This document shows positions 1 through 9,004 of a stretch of 64,000 nucleotides of DNA, piece by piece. This stretch comes from an uncultured bacterium (lineage in GTDB: Bacteria > Bacteroidota > Bacteroidia > Bacteroidales > UBA932): positions 1 to 64,000 of the forward strand of contig CASGCS010000019.1 in the NCBI GenBank assembly GCA_949300025.1, given 5' to 3'. Under the pieces are notes generated by a model that made no database searches, was not told the DNA's origin, and saw only the letters and a program-made list of their open reading frames with translations. Position numbers and translations under genes: made by a program. Every line of letters begins with the position of its first letter. Positions within the stretch are counted from its first letter, which is position 1.

Positions 1-235
1 TCCGCATCCTTCGGAAATTTAAACATATCAAGATGCCTCGATATGTCGTTATGGCGGTTTAGACCGGATTTCTCCGGATTATCCCCCTGATGCGGGCATG
101 TTGCTCACGCGTTACGCACCCTTGCGCCGGTCGCCGGCATAAGAACCCGAAGGTTCATACCCGCTGCCCCTCGACTTGCATGTGTTAAGCCTGCCGCTAG
201 CGTTCATCCTGAGCCAGGATCAAACTCTTCATTGT
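1..235 (-). rRNA. rrs: 16S ribosomal RNA, 5' end only (partial)
   Basis: On the minus strand this segment carries the universal 16S 5' sequence (AAGAGTTTGATCCTGGCTCA), followed by the Bacteroidales-like start of the molecule with AACACATGCAAGTCGAGGGG. The 5' end is placed near 235 by aligning to the E. coli start, so the exact base is approximate. The gene runs off the left edge and about 235 nt are present. It lies about 135 nt downstream of a strong rrn promoter. The segment suggests Bacteroidales and recalls Rikenellaceae from memory, but it is too short for a firm placement. Confidence 0.97.
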
Positions 236-369
236 ATAATGTTTTTATTTCTCTCAGCTTGCCCTGACATTTGACTCTTGGAATTGCGCTCTAGCATGAC
301 CCGCACTCTCGCGGGCCTGCTGCTTGTCTTGTATTGCATCTCTTCAATGAACTTCCCCAAACGGGAGCG
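236..369 (-). other. rrn leader transcript with a GC hairpin
   Basis: This is the transcribed leader between the rrn promoter and the 16S start. It contains one clear hairpin at 300-315, with stem CCCGC/GCGGG and a 6-nt loop. The last 30 nt before 16S are A-rich. No protein gene is supported here. The roles expected of rRNA leaders (antitermination, RNase III processing) are inferred from position only; I could not find a convincing box A. Confidence 0.6.
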
Positions 370-400
370 CAAAGATACGCACTTTTTTCGCCTCTGCAAA
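370..400 (-). promoter_or_regulatory. rrn promoter (TTTG-N19-TATCTTTG)
   Basis: On the minus strand a TTTG (-33 element, plus 397-400) is followed after exactly 19 nt by TATCTTTG (-7 element, plus 370-377). This matches the Bacteroidota sigma-A consensus. A/T tracts directly upstream (plus 405-427) resemble an UP element. Transcription should begin around plus 363-364. It is the best promoter match in the window, as expected for an rRNA operon. Confidence 0.85.
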
Positions 401-427
401 TATTTTTTAAAAAAAACTCAAAAAATC

Positions 428-613
428 TTATTTCCCGTTAATCTCGTCGAGGATTGCCTGAATCTTCTCCTGGCAACCACCGCATCCGGTTCCGGCATCT
501 GTAGCCTGACCAACCTCTTCTACGCTCTTGAGTCCTTTCTCTCTGATAGCGTCTTCGATTGTCCCTCTGCTTACAGAAAAGCAATCGCAGATAATTTCGT
601 CTCTGTTACTCAT
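428..613 (-). CDS. BFD-like [2Fe-2S]-binding protein
   Basis: This 61-residue protein matches the BFD-like [2Fe-2S] domain. Its cysteine pattern is C9-x-C11 near the N-terminus and C44-x2-C47 near the C-terminus, the latter in a GTGCGGC context. That four-cysteine spacing is the cluster ligand set of bacterioferritin-associated ferredoxin and of the stand-alone or fused BFD domains of other redox proteins. There is no signal peptide, so it should be cytoplasmic. It starts 24 nt after the mscL stop and is the last gene before the rrn promoter. No bacterioferritin gene is visible nearby, so a role in iron release is a family-level guess. An electron-transfer role is safer. Confidence 0.85.
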   Translation of the reverse strand: MSNRDEIICDCFSVSRGTIEDAIREKGLKSVEEVGQATDAGTGCGGCQEKIQAILDEINGK

Positions 614-637
614 AACAATTAAATTAGATTGTAAATA

Positions 638-1072
638 CTATTTTTTCTCCTTTAGAATATCTCTGATTTCCGCAAGGAGTTTCTGTTCTTCTGAAATTTG
701 CGGTTCGGGGGCCGGGGCTTCTGCCGCCTTCTCCTCCTTCTTGCGCTGGAGCATTGCCATTGCCTTGATCATCATGAATATTGCAAAGGCTATGATTATA
801 AAATCAATTATCACCTGTATGAATGCACCGTATCTGAGCATTACAGCGGGGGCTACTTCCTGTCCGTTTTCAATAACAGCCTGTTTCAAAGTAATGGCCA
901 GATCAGAGAAATCTATTCCGCCTACAAGCAGACCTAAGGCAGGCATAACCACATCACCTACAAACGAACTTACAATCTTGCCGAATGCACCGCCGATAAT
1001 TATACCGACTGCCATGTCCACCACATTGCCTCTCATGGCAAATGCCTTGAATTCTTCTAAAAATTTTTTCAT
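638..1072 (-). CDS. mscL: Large-conductance mechanosensitive channel MscL
   Basis: The 144-residue protein has the MscL architecture. An N-terminal amphipathic helix ([20 protein letters not shown]) leads into TM1, which has the Gly/Ala-rich pore-lining face (about 16-43). A periplasmic loop follows, then TM2 (about 84-106) and a charged cytoplasmic C-terminal helix after an Ala/Pro/Glu linker (residues 115-125). Length is normal for the family. It acts in the inner membrane as a homopentamer that opens under tension to relieve hypo-osmotic shock. It begins 6 nt after the stop of the upstream protease gene, so the two are probably co-transcribed, although no functional link is evident. Confidence 0.96.
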   Translation of the reverse strand: MKKFLEEFKAFAMRGNVVDMAVGIIIGGAFGKIVSSFVGDVVMPALGLLVGGIDFSDLAITLKQAVIENGQEVAPAVMLRYGAFIQVIIDFIIIAFAIFMMIKAMAMLQRKKEEKAAEAPAPEPQISEEQKLLAEIRDILKEKK

Positions 1073-1078
1073 AATTAT

Positions 1079-3508
1079 TTAATACTGCGAAGCCTTGTTA
1101 CCAGGCTCCAATTTATTTTCAATCAAATTGGCCAGATAACCGTAATGCGCCCTTTCCCTCTGGCCGCCGCGCAGGCGCACGAGTCTGTCGCGCAGTTCCA
1201 GAAGCCTGTAATAAACCATGGAGCGCACCTCTGCATTTCCACCGCCGCTTTCTGCATACAAATTTATAAGCGAATTCACATAACTGCTCTGCATCGCCCT
1301 TTTATACATCGCATCTATATTGTCTTCCGGCATTGAACCCCATGAAAGCATGGCATCCAAATCGTTGTAAAACTCTTCCATTGTATAGGCGTCATGACCG
1401 TCAATCATCTCTGCATTGTAAAGATTGATCATGACCCTTTTGTCCAGCAACTTGCCGAACACTTTATCATAAAGCTTTCCGACAGTCTCTCCTCCCTTTA
1501 TTCCTGTCAGACGGTAAAGCGTATCAGGGGCCAGCCATTTGTGCGATTCGCAAAGGTTTTCCGCCAGAAAGGCCATTGCCTTTTTCTGCTTTTCGCGCTC
1601 TACCGGAGAATATACCGGACCCGGCTGCTCTACAGTCTTTGGCGTCTGGTATACCCCGCCGACCCACTTGGCCACATGGAGCAGGTAACGGCCATATTGG
1701 GAAACAACCTCATTATAATAGGTCCTGAGATTGTCATAGCCTTCATTTGGAAGTGAAGTCCACTCCACAAGATGCTCCATTATATATTTCAGATTCCTTA
1801 TGCCATACATGTTGCTTTCGGTATGATCGCTCCCCAAATCTTCAGACTGCAGGCGAGGGTCGCTCAGACTGCGTTCCGTTCCGAAAAGCAGGCGGGCGTC
1901 TTTTGTCTTCCCGACAATCCATTCGTTGATTTTCGGCAGTTCGTCTACGGGGTCGTCAATGTCTGGAAAGAGCCTGTACCCCCATTCTATCGCCCATTTG
2001 TCATAAAAATTGATTCTGGGAAAGAGCAACTCGCGCGGAATGGAATCTTCCGGCTGCGCCACATAATTGAACCGGGCATAATCCATTATTGATGTAGCAT
2101 GTCCGTTCTCCCTTAGAAAATCCGCATCCCGAAGCTGGCTTGCATTGTAAATTGCGGAGCCTATGAAATTGTGTCTCAACCCAAGGGTATGCCCCACTTC
2201 ATGCGATGAGACAAACCGTATGAGCTGTCCCATAAGTTCGGAATCAAAAACCGCCCTGCGCGCACCCGTGTCGGAAGGAGCGCATTGTACGAAATACCAT
2301 CTGTTGAGAAGCGACATTACATTATGGTACCAGTTTATATGGCTCTCTATTATCTCGCCGGAACGGGGGTCGCTCACATGCGGGCCGCTTGCATTTGCAA
2401 TGGCCGAAGGCTTGTATACTATGGCGGAGTGACGGGCATCCTCAAGCGACCATGTAGAATCCTCCTCGAAGGAAGGGGCGCGGCGCGCATAAATGGCATT
2501 TTTAAAACCGGCTTTTTCAAAAGCAGCCTGCCAGTCGTTCACACCCTGTATAAGATAAGGGACCCACTCATCGGGAGTGGCCGGGTCTATATAGAACACT
2601 ATCGGTTTTGCAGGTTCCACCAGCTCTCCCCTCATATATTTATCCATATCCTCCGGCTTTGGTTCAAGCCTCCAGCGGGTAATCATGCTTGTATATTCCA
2701 CCTTTTGCGGATTCCTGTCGAAATCTGCATAAGTAACAGTAAAATAGCCGACGCGGTCGTCTGCATAGCGCGGGGTCATCGGCATCTCCGGCAACAGCAC
2801 AAACGAGAGATTAAGTTCACATGTCATTGCCGGAGTTCCGCTCTGACGCGAATATGTATGCACGACTCTGAATTCGGTATTTATGGGAAATGTCTTTATA
2901 CCTGATATATACGACCGGTCTTTCTGGAGCGAACCTATGCCGAGCGAACTCTTGTACCTCTTTGGGAAAAAGAGATACTCCGAATCTGAAAGCAGAAAAT
3001 CATTCACTTCTATAAGATTGTCTGCCTTGTCGGCAGACTGCGCCTTTATCTGGAACGCCTCCACGATTGTCGGGAAATTGGAATTCTGCACATTTTCAGG
3101 CATTATCGTATCTGACCTTTCCCTGAGAGAGAGCGATTTAAGGAAAATCTTCTCTTCCGGCCCCCGTTCAAAGCGGAACATTGCGGAATTGACAATGTCT
3201 CCCGCATATCCGGAAAAGTCAAGCCTCACCCCCTCGGCAGCCCTGGAGATACGGCTCACCATACGTATGTCGCGTCCGAAAAGGGTGTCATTTATGTTAA
3301 TATAGTATTTGCCGTCCTGGATATAGAGAGTGGTAAGCCCCTTCACAATCTTTGCGTCATCCCTTATGAACTCCTCAAGAAGTTGCGGGCCATCGTCTTT
3401 TGCCGCCTTCTTTCCGGCCAGACTGTCGGCCGCGCTTTCCACAGCAAAAAGCTCTCCTGCGGCAACCCATAACAATATAAAGGCAAGTGCCGCTATCCCT
3501 CTCTGCAT
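1079..3508 (-). CDS. Secreted zinc-dependent metalloprotease (DUF5117/DUF4953-like)
   Basis: Starting at ATG 3508 (MQRGIAALAF...) gives an 809-residue protein with a clean signal peptide. Longer in-frame starts at 3535 and 3586 would bury that signal and lie deeper inside the trmH-like gene. The zincin motif HEVGHTLGLRH sits at residues 436-446 in the extended metzincin form HExxHxxGxxH, with E437 as the predicted catalytic base. The rest resembles the large Bacteroidota zinc proteases annotated with DUF5117 and DUF4953 domains. It is probably periplasmic or surface exposed; substrates are unknown. Its first 16 nt overlap the end of the upstream methyltransferase gene, and mscL follows 6 nt downstream. 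Confidence 0.9.
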   Translation of the reverse strand: MQRGIAALAFILLWVAAGELFAVESAADSLAGKKAAKDDGPQLLEEFIRDDAKIVKGLTTLYIQDGKYYININDTLFGRDIRMVSRISRAAEGVRLDFSGYAGDIVNSAMFRFERGPEEKIFLKSLSLRERSDTIMPENVQNSNFPTIVEAFQIKAQSADKADNLIEVNDFLLSDSEYLFFPKRYKSSLGIGSLQKDRSYISGIKTFPINTEFRVVHTYSRQSGTPAMTCELNLSFVLLPEMPMTPRYADDRVGYFTVTYADFDRNPQKVEYTSMITRWRLEPKPEDMDKYMRGELVEPAKPIVFYIDPATPDEWVPYLIQGVNDWQAAFEKAGFKNAIYARRAPSFEEDSTWSLEDARHSAIVYKPSAIANASGPHVSDPRSGEIIESHINWYHNVMSLLNRWYFVQCAPSDTGARRAVFDSELMGQLIRFVSSHEVGHTLGLRHNFIGSAIYNASQLRDADFLRENGHATSIMDYARFNYVAQPEDSIPRELLFPRINFYDKWAIEWGYRLFPDIDDPVDELPKINEWIVGKTKDARLLFGTERSLSDPRLQSEDLGSDHTESNMYGIRNLKYIMEHLVEWTSLPNEGYDNLRTYYNEVVSQYGRYLLHVAKWVGGVYQTPKTVEQPGPVYSPVEREKQKKAMAFLAENLCESHKWLAPDTLYRLTGIKGGETVGKLYDKVFGKLLDKRVMINLYNAEMIDGHDAYTMEEFYNDLDAMLSWGSMPEDNIDAMYKRAMQSSYVNSLINLYAESGGGNAEVRSMVYYRLLELRDRLVRLRGGQRERAHYGYLANLIENKLEPGNKASQY

Positions 3509-4038
3509 AATGCAATCTTTTTTGAATATTCCCATAACACTACTCCTACGGAAACCGATACGTTCAGCGAATGCTTCGTGCCCCATTGGGGAATCTCCAC
3601 AACCTCATCACTCATGTCTACAACGCTTTGCTGTACTCCCTTCACCTCATTGCCAAAGACAAGGGCATATTTTTCACCGCTTTTAGGAGCAATATCCTGC
3701 AACCATGCCGAATTTTCAGCCTGCTCTATGCTCACAATTCTGTATCCCTGCTCTTTAAGAGAGGCGACAGCATCTGCGGTCTGCTTGAAATATTCCCAAT
3801 CCACAGAAAATTCCGCACCCAATGCCGATTTGTGAATTTCCGGAGCCGGCGGAACCGCACAAATTCCGCACAGACAGATTTTCTCTATCAGAAAAGAGTC
3901 TGCCGTCCTGAAAGCCGAACCCACATTATGGCTGCTCCGCACGTTGTCCAGCACTACCGCCACAGGCAGTTTCTCCGCAATTTTGAACTCCTGCGCAGAG
4001 AGACGGTGCAGTTCGTCATTTCTCAACTTTCTAAACAT
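3493..4038 (-). CDS. TrmH/SpoU-family RNA 2'-O-methyltransferase
   Basis: This 181-residue protein has the three SPOUT motifs of TrmH-type ribose methylases: N32-VRSSHNVGSAFR-T45 (motif 1), the SAM-binding FGNEVKGV at about 128-135 (motif 2), and IPQWGTKHSLNVSVS at about 149-163 (motif 3). It uses SAM to methylate a ribose 2'-OH in tRNA or rRNA. It is short, lacks the extra N-terminal domain of the 23S enzymes, and its target cannot be read from the sequence. A TATCTTTG -7 box lies 30 nt upstream (4068-4075). Its 3' end overlaps the start of the secreted protease gene. Confidence 0.9.
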   Translation of the reverse strand: MFRKLRNDELHRLSAQEFKIAEKLPVAVVLDNVRSSHNVGSAFRTADSFLIEKICLCGICAVPPAPEIHKSALGAEFSVDWEYFKQTADAVASLKEQGYRIVSIEQAENSAWLQDIAPKSGEKYALVFGNEVKGVQQSVVDMSDEVVEIPQWGTKHSLNVSVSVGVVLWEYSKKIALCREG

Positions 4039-4067
4039 TAGCGCGATTCACTTTTAAAATGAGGGCG

Positions 4068-4075
4068 CAAAGATA
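4068..4075 (-). promoter_or_regulatory. -7 promoter element for the trmH-like operon
   Basis: The minus strand reads TATCTTTGCGC, the same 11 bases as the rrn -7 region. A TTTG -33 element at the right distance is not evident; an upstream TTTG (plus 4087-4090) is only 11 nt away. The predicted transcription start is near 4061, giving a leader of about 20 nt. Confidence 0.6.
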
Positions 4076-4130
4076 ATTCAATTGTTCAAAAAAAACTCTT
4101 TTATAGGACCAAAAAATAAAATTAATAGTA

Positions 4131-4138
4131 TAAATTTG
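4131..4138 (+). promoter_or_regulatory. -7 promoter element for glyA
   Basis: TAAATTTG fits the TAnnTTTG consensus and lies 38 nt before the glyA start codon, predicting a leader of about 32 nt. I see no clear TTTG at -33. The leader is too short for a glycine riboswitch. Confidence 0.5.
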
Positions 4139-4176
4139 CGGTCTGAATCAGATAATACAGATTAAATATTTTAAAT

Positions 4177-5457
4177 ATGAAACAAGATCTTCAAATATCT
4201 GAGCTGATAAAAAAGGAAGAAAACAGACAACTGCACGGCATTGAACTGATTGCTTCCGAAAATTTTGTTTCCGACAACGTACTGGCCGCTCTTGGCTCCG
4301 TATGCACCAACAAATATGCAGAGGGCTATCCGGGCGCACGCTACTATGGCGGATGCGAAGTGATAGATCAGATAGAACAACTTGCAATCGACAGAGTTTG
4401 CAAACTTTTTGATGCGGAATACGCCAATGTCCAGCCGCACTCCGGCGCACAGGCAAACATGGCTGTAATGATGGCATGCCTTAAACCCGGCGACACGTTT
4501 ATGGGGCTTGACCTTTCTCATGGAGGACACCTCACACACGGCTCTCCGGTAAACATGTCGGGTATTCTGTACCATCCCGTAGCCTACGGACTCAATGAGC
4601 AGACCGGGCTTATAGACTACGATGAAATGGAGAGGAAGGCTGTCGAATGCAGGCCCAAACTGATAATAGGAGGTGCATCTGCCTACTCAAGGGAGTGGGA
4701 CTGGAAGAGGATGCGTGAAATAGCAGACAAGGTAGGCGCCCTGATGATGGTAGACATGGCCCACCCGGCAGGTCTCATTGCAGCAGGGTTGTTGAGCAAT
4801 CCGGTAAAGTATGCCCACATTGTTACATCTACAACCCACAAGACATTGAGAGGCCCCAGAGGAGGTATCATCCTTATGGGCAAGGATTTCGACAATCCGT
4901 TCGGGATCAGGACTCCAAAGGGAGAGATAAAGAAGATGTCCGCAATACTCAACTCCAGCGTCTTCCCCGGTGTACAGGGCGGTCCGTTGGAGCACTGCAT
5001 TGCCGCAAAGGCGGTTTCGTTCTACGAAGCTCTCCAGCCTGAATTCAAGGAGTACCAGCTTCAGGTAAAGAAAAATGCGGCAGCCATGGCGGAAGCCTTT
5101 ATTGCAAAAGGATACAAGGTTGTATCCGGAGGTACAGACAACCATGTCATGCTCATAGACTTGAGGACCAAATTCCCCGAACTTACAGGAAAGGCGGCAG
5201 AGAAGATTCTGGTTCAGGCAGACATTACCGTAAACAAGAACATGGTACCGTTCGACAGCCGCTCTCCATTCCAGACCTCGGGCATAAGAGTCGGAAGTCC
5301 GGCCATAACCTCACGCGGTCTTACAGAAAAGGAGATGCCCATAATTGTGGAATTGATAGATAAAGTATTGAGCAATACAGAGAATCCGGCAGTAATAGAC
5401 GAAGTAAAGGGCGCCGTGCGCCAACTCATGAGCGGACGTCCCTTGAATGCGTGGTAA
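4177..5457 (+). CDS. glyA: Serine hydroxymethyltransferase
   Basis: The 426-residue protein is a full-length GlyA. It interconverts serine and glycine while moving a one-carbon unit onto tetrahydrofolate, using PLP. Visible signatures are the N-terminal [10 protein letters not shown] block (about 21-30), YPGARYYGG (51-59) for substrate binding, [10 protein letters not shown] (191-200), and the PLP lysine K222 in [15 protein letters not shown]. It is cytoplasmic and presumably a homodimer or tetramer. It is transcribed alone from a promoter at about 4131. Its message ends at the strong hairpin at 5499-5532, which also serves the convergent pnp gene. Confidence 0.98.
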   Translation: MKQDLQISELIKKEENRQLHGIELIASENFVSDNVLAALGSVCTNKYAEGYPGARYYGGCEVIDQIEQLAIDRVCKLFDAEYANVQPHSGAQANMAVMMACLKPGDTFMGLDLSHGGHLTHGSPVNMSGILYHPVAYGLNEQTGLIDYDEMERKAVECRPKLIIGGASAYSREWDWKRMREIADKVGALMMVDMAHPAGLIAAGLLSNPVKYAHIVTSTTHKTLRGPRGGIILMGKDFDNPFGIRTPKGEIKKMSAILNSSVFPGVQGGPLEHCIAAKAVSFYEALQPEFKEYQLQVKKNAAAMAEAFIAKGYKVVSGGTDNHVMLIDLRTKFPELTGKAAEKILVQADITVNKNMVPFDSRSPFQTSGIRVGSPAITSRGLTEKEMPIIVELIDKVLSNTENPAVIDEVKGAVRQLMSGRPLNAW

Positions 5458-5498
5458 AAGCAACCGGACAGACAAGCCGGCTTCAGACAGCCTATAAT

Positions 5499-5532
5499 AA
5501 AAGCAGGTCACACCAAAATGAGACCTGCTTTT
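5499..5532. terminator. Bidirectional intrinsic terminator between glyA and pnp
   Basis: AAAAGCAGGTC (5499-5509) pairs with GACCTGCTTTT (5522-5532) as a perfect 11-bp stem. The T tract continues on the plus strand, and the matching A tract gives a T tract on the minus strand. It can therefore end both converging transcripts. Confidence 0.9.
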
Positions 5533-5557
5533 TCGTATCTGCAAAAAGAGAGACGGC

Positions 5558-7795
5558 TTATTCGCCTTTCTCTTTCTTCTCTCTGTTGTTTCCGCCCTTG
5601 CCGTTTTTGTTAAACGGTTTCCTGCGCTCGCCGTTACCCTCCGGACGCGGTCTGCGGACGGGCTCTACATAACCCTCGGGCTTCTCTATGAGAGCCTTTC
5701 TCGAAAGTCTCATCTTGCCTGTCTTGGGGTCTATCTCCAACAGTTTTACCTCAACCTCGTCGCCTACGTGAAGAACGTCCTCCACCTTGTCAAGTTTCTT
5801 CCAGTCTATCTCGGAGATGTGCAGCAGCCCCTCCTTGCCCGGAAGTATCTCTACAAAGGCTCCAAACTCAAGAATCGAAACTACCTTTCCAGTATAGACC
5901 TGTCCCACCTCGGGAACTGCAATTATACCTTTAATCCAATCGAGCGCCTTGTCCATGCTCTGCTTGTCGGTACCGAAAATATCGACTATTCCTATCTCCT
6001 TCTGGGCATCCTCGGTTATGGTAATGGTCGTGCCTGTAGTCTTCTGGATATTTTGGATAACCTCACCGCCTTTGCCTATGATAGCTCCAATGAATTCACC
6101 GGGAACTGTTATCTGCACTATACGGGGTGCATGAGGCTTGAGGTCTGCACGAGGCTCGCTGATACATTTCATCATCTCGCCCATGATATGCATTCTGCCC
6201 TGACGAGCCTGCTCCAGCGCCCTTTCGAGTACATCGTATGAGAGACCGTCAACCTTTATATCCATCTGAGTTGCGGTAATTCCGTCTTTTGTTCCTGCAA
6301 CTTTAAAGTCCATATCTCCAAGGTGGTCTTCATCTCCCAGTATATCTGAAAGAATTGCATATTTCCCGCTCTTAGAGTCTGAAATAAGACCCATCGCTAT
6401 ACCTGCAACAGGCTTTTTGAGTTTTATACCCGAATCCATAAGGGCAAGTGTACCTGCACATACGGTAGCCATGGATGACGAACCGTTGGATTCCAGAATA
6501 TCTGAGACTACCCTTACCGCATAGGGGTTCTCCTCTCCCACGGGAACCATGGGTTTGAGCGCCCTGTAAGCCAGGTTGCCGTGTCCTATCTCCCTGCGGC
6601 CAACTCCTCTCTGCGCCTTTGCCTCGCCGGTAGAGAAGGGAGGGAAGTTGTAGTGGAGCACGAAAGGCTCTGTACGCTGTACGAGTACCTCGTCCATCTC
6701 CTTCATATCCAGTTTTGTTCCCAATGTAACAGTTGTCAGCGACTGGGTCTCTCCTCTTGTGAATATTGCAGATCCGTGAGCGCAAGGGAGATAATCTACC
6801 TCACACCAGATAGGGCGTATCTGAGTTGTGTTTCTGCCGTCGAGCCTGATGCCTTCGTCGAGAATCATATTGCGCATCGCCTCCTTTTCCACTGCATGGA
6901 AGTAACGCGCAACCATAGAGGACTTCTCCTCTCTCTCCTCCTCGGGAAGAGTCTCCAGGAACTCCTGCTGCAACGCCTCAAAAGCATCGGTCCTCTCATG
7001 CTTCGATGTGCCGGCCTTGGCTATTGCATAACATTTGTCATAACAATATTTGTGGCATGCCTCTTTGAGTTCTTCATCGTTTTTTTCGTGGCAGTAGGTT
7101 CTCTTTTCGCATTTGCCTGCCTCCTCCATAAGTTCCAGCTGAGCCTTGCACTGTACCTTTATAGCTTCATGAGCAAACTTGATGGCATCGAGCATAACAG
7201 CTTCGCTTACCTCCTTCATCTCTCCCTCGACCATCATAATGTTATCGATTGTGGCAGCAACCATTATGTCGAGGTCTGCATTCTCCAACTCCGAATATGT
7301 AGGATTTATACAGAATTTACCATCGATTCTGGCAACGCGTACCTCTGAAATGGGGCCTCCGAAAGGAATGTCGCTGACTGCAAGAGCCGCAGATGCTGCA
7401 AGACCTGCCAAAGCGTCGGGCATTATCTCTTTTTCTGCCGATATAAGATTTACGGTTACAAATACTTCGGCGTGGAAATCATCCGGGAAGAGAGGCCTCA
7501 AAGCCCTGTCTATAAGTCTTGCCACTAAAATTTCGGCATCGGAAGCCTTACCTTCTCTCTTCATGAAGCCTCCGGGGAAACGGCCTGCTGCCGCAAACTT
7601 CTCCTTATAATCTACCTGCAAAGGCATAAAGTCTACATCTTCCTTTGCATCTTTGGCGCACGTTACCGCCGCAAGCAACATTGTGTTGCCCATTTTTACC
7701 ACTACCGAACCGTCTGCCTGCTTGGCCAGTTTGCCGGTTTCAATCTCGATTACTCTGCCATCATCTAATTTGATGCTCTTTTTAATTATATTCAT
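5558..7795 (-). CDS. pnp: Polyribonucleotide nucleotidyltransferase (PNPase)
   Basis: The 745-residue protein has the complete PNPase layout. Two RNase PH domains are joined by an alpha-helical linker, then come a KH domain ([17 protein letters not shown]) and an S1 domain ([20 protein letters not shown]). The tail is rich in Arg, Gly, Asn and Lys after residue 705. It degrades RNA 3' to 5' using phosphate and can add tails in reverse. The tail beyond S1 is longer than in E. coli and basic, so it could add RNA contacts. pnp lies downstream of rpsO as in many bacteria. Here, however, an intrinsic terminator and a new -7 box separate them, suggesting independent transcription. Confidence 0.98.
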   Translation of the reverse strand: MNIIKKSIKLDDGRVIEIETGKLAKQADGSVVVKMGNTMLLAAVTCAKDAKEDVDFMPLQVDYKEKFAAAGRFPGGFMKREGKASDAEILVARLIDRALRPLFPDDFHAEVFVTVNLISAEKEIMPDALAGLAASAALAVSDIPFGGPISEVRVARIDGKFCINPTYSELENADLDIMVAATIDNIMMVEGEMKEVSEAVMLDAIKFAHEAIKVQCKAQLELMEEAGKCEKRTYCHEKNDEELKEACHKYCYDKCYAIAKAGTSKHERTDAFEALQQEFLETLPEEEREEKSSMVARYFHAVEKEAMRNMILDEGIRLDGRNTTQIRPIWCEVDYLPCAHGSAIFTRGETQSLTTVTLGTKLDMKEMDEVLVQRTEPFVLHYNFPPFSTGEAKAQRGVGRREIGHGNLAYRALKPMVPVGEENPYAVRVVSDILESNGSSSMATVCAGTLALMDSGIKLKKPVAGIAMGLISDSKSGKYAILSDILGDEDHLGDMDFKVAGTKDGITATQMDIKVDGLSYDVLERALEQARQGRMHIMGEMMKCISEPRADLKPHAPRIVQITVPGEFIGAIIGKGGEVIQNIQKTTGTTITITEDAQKEIGIVDIFGTDKQSMDKALDWIKGIIAVPEVGQVYTGKVVSILEFGAFVEILPGKEGLLHISEIDWKKLDKVEDVLHVGDEVEVKLLEIDPKTGKMRLSRKALIEKPEGYVEPVRRPRPEGNGERRKPFNKNGKGGNNREKKEKGE

Positions 7796-7905
7796 TACCT
7801 GTCCAAATGTAACCCGCCTCTCCCAATGAGAGTTTAATTAAACTTATTTCAACATCAGAGCAGCCTGCCGCGAGTTACCTTTGTTGACAAGCCGCTACAT
7901 AAAAC

Positions 7906-7922
7906 ATATCTTGCAAAGATAT
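7906..7922 (-). promoter_or_regulatory. pnp -7 element inside a perfect dyad
   Basis: On the minus strand ATATCTT-TGC-AAGATAT is a perfect 7-bp inverted repeat. The -7 box TATCTTTG (plus 7914-7921) lies within it. A leader of about 110 nt follows before the pnp start. The dyad could bind a regulator or fold at the 5' end of the transcript; neither is shown. Confidence 0.5.
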
Positions 7923-7933
7923 AGAATCTTATC

Positions 7934-7967
7934 AAAAAAAAAGAACTGCCGGCTTGCTCCGGCAGCT
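7934..7967 (-). terminator. rpsO intrinsic terminator
   Basis: Reading the minus strand downstream of rpsO, AGCTGCCGG pairs with CCGGCAGTT around the 6-nt loop AGCAAG (one G-U pair), followed by TTCTTTTTTTTT. This is a strong terminator 18 nt after the rpsO stop and upstream of the pnp promoter. Confidence 0.92.
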
Positions 7968-7985
7968 CCCTTTATTCCCGTATTG

Positions 7986-8261
7986 CTATTTACGAAGGTT
8001 GAGTGCCTTCAGAATAGCCCTGTATCTCTCAATATCTTTTCTCTTGACATAATCCAACAGACGGCGTCTCTGTCCTACAAGTTTAACCAAAGACCTTTGT
8101 GTAACAAAGTCTTTCTTGTTCTCTTTGAGATGCTCTGTAAGATGAGCGATACGGTAGGAAAATAAAGCAACTTGACTCTCTACTGAGCCGGTGTCTGTAT
8201 TAGACTTTCCGTATTTAGCGAAAATCTCTTGCTTTTTGTCAGGTGATAAGTACTCTGCCAT
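7986..8261 (-). CDS. rpsO: 30S ribosomal protein S15
   Basis: The 91-residue protein is S15, which binds the 16S central domain early in 30S assembly. It has the characteristic DTGSVESQVALFSYRIAHLT helix start and the GQRRRLLDYVK segment that contacts the three-way junction. It is two residues longer than E. coli S15. It is monocistronic, with a promoter at about 8301-8331 and a strong terminator immediately after the stop. Confidence 0.98.
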   Translation of the reverse strand: MAEYLSPDKKQEIFAKYGKSNTDTGSVESQVALFSYRIAHLTEHLKENKKDFVTQRSLVKLVGQRRRLLDYVKRKDIERYRAILKALNLRK

Positions 8262-8300
8262 TTTGCTAAGATTTTAATTGTTATCCCAAAATCGGGTCTG

Positions 8301-8331
8301 CAAAGGTAGTCAAAATATTTAATCTGCCAAG
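8301..8331 (-). promoter_or_regulatory. rpsO promoter (CTTG-N19-TACCTTTG)
   Basis: On the minus strand CTTG (plus 8328-8331) is separated by 19 nt from TACCTTTG (plus 8301-8308). The -7 box is a full consensus match and the -33 element matches at 3 of 4 positions. The predicted leader is about 33 nt. Confidence 0.65.
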
Positions 8332-8356
8332 CTTTTTCTTAAAAATATAAAATCCA

Positions 8357-8364
8357 TACATTTG
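8357..8364 (+). promoter_or_regulatory. -7 element for the YgjP-like gene, almost abutting the start codon
   Basis: TACATTTG matches TAnnTTTG, with a T-rich stretch (8333-8337) near the -33 position. The start codon ATG is at 8369, only 5 nt after the box, so transcription from this promoter would give a leaderless or nearly leaderless mRNA. Confidence 0.45.
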
Positions 8365-8368
8365 CACC

Positions 8369-9004
8369 ATGCAAAAAACTGTAGTCCACCCGCTGCTCGG
8401 AGAGATTCTCTATGTAAAGTCTGCAAAGAACAAGACACTGCGCCTTACGGTAACTCCGGCAGGGCATCTGCGGGTCTCGTTTCCCCTTTTTGTCTCATTT
8501 TCCGCCGCCGAAAGGTTCGTAGAGGAAAATATGGAGAAAATAGCCGTCTTTGCCGGGCGGGTGCGGGAAAGACAGGCGCTCCGGCAGCAGGAGACAAAAC
8601 CGTATACAACACAGGAACTGCAGCAGATAAGGGCTAAGGCCCGTCAGATCCTGCCTGAATCTCTGGAAAGAAACGCAAGACGGCTCAACGAAACGGTAAA
8701 GGTAAGAAACCGTCTGGGATTTACAGTGCACAATCCGTTCAACTACAACAGGCTATTCATAAAAAACAACCGTTCCAACTGGGGCAGCTGCTCTTCAAAA
8801 AGAAATATAAACCTCAACATGCATCTGGTAGAACTGCCGGAAGAACTGCGCGAGTTTGTAATCGTGCACGAACTGTGCCACCTTGTCTACCCAGACCACG
8901 GAGAAAAATTTCACGCTCTGGTGAATCTCTCCTGCGGAGGAAAAGAAAAGGAGTACTCCCGCACATTGCGGAAATACTCCCACCTCTTGAAAAGAAACAC
9001 CTGA
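8369..9004 (+). CDS. YgjP-family (DUF45, SprT-like) metal-dependent hydrolase
   Basis: The 211-residue protein belongs to the YgjP/UPF0758-type DUF45 family of predicted zinc metallopeptidases. The core is WGSCSSKRNINLN (about 138-150) followed by the zinc motif HELCH at 167-171 with nearby H177 and H182. That arrangement is diagnostic of the family, which has been linked to nucleic-acid-associated or general proteolysis without a settled substrate. There is no signal peptide, so it should be cytoplasmic. Its stop codon (9002-9004) directly abuts the stop of the convergent gene at 9005. A hairpin within its last 55 nt looks like the terminator of that neighbour. Confidence 0.87.
   Translation: MQKTVVHPLLGEILYVKSAKNKTLRLTVTPAGHLRVSFPLFVSFSAAERFVEENMEKIAVFAGRVRERQALRQQETKPYTTQELQQIRAKARQILPESLERNARRLNETVKVRNRLGFTVHNPFNYNRLFIKNNRSNWGSCSSKRNINLNMHLVELPEELREFVIVHELCHLVYPDHGEKFHALVNLSCGGKEKEYSRTLRKYSHLLKRNT
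8941..8980 (-). terminator. Terminator-like hairpin for the 9280-9005 gene, inside the YgjP-like CDS
   Basis: GGAGTA (8950-8955) pairs with TACTCC (8975-8980), and inside it CCGCA (8959-8963) pairs with TGCGG (8967-8971) around a CAT loop. On the minus strand the stem is followed by CTTTTCTTTTCC. It lies downstream of the minus-strand gene but within coding sequence of the plus-strand gene. Confidence 0.55.

Noticed and set aside
528..1082. A 184-residue plus-strand reading frame opposite mscL.
   Set aside because: It is a shadow of mscL on the other strand. Composition and lack of family similarity argue against coding.
3509..3586. An N-terminal extension of the secreted protease (to 3535 or 3586).
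   Set aside because: It would hide the signal peptide that begins at 3508 and lies inside the upstream methylase gene. It is unlikely.
4139..4176. Glycine riboswitch upstream of glyA.
   Set aside because: The leader is only about 32 nt, too short for the known riboswitch, and no conserved core is visible.
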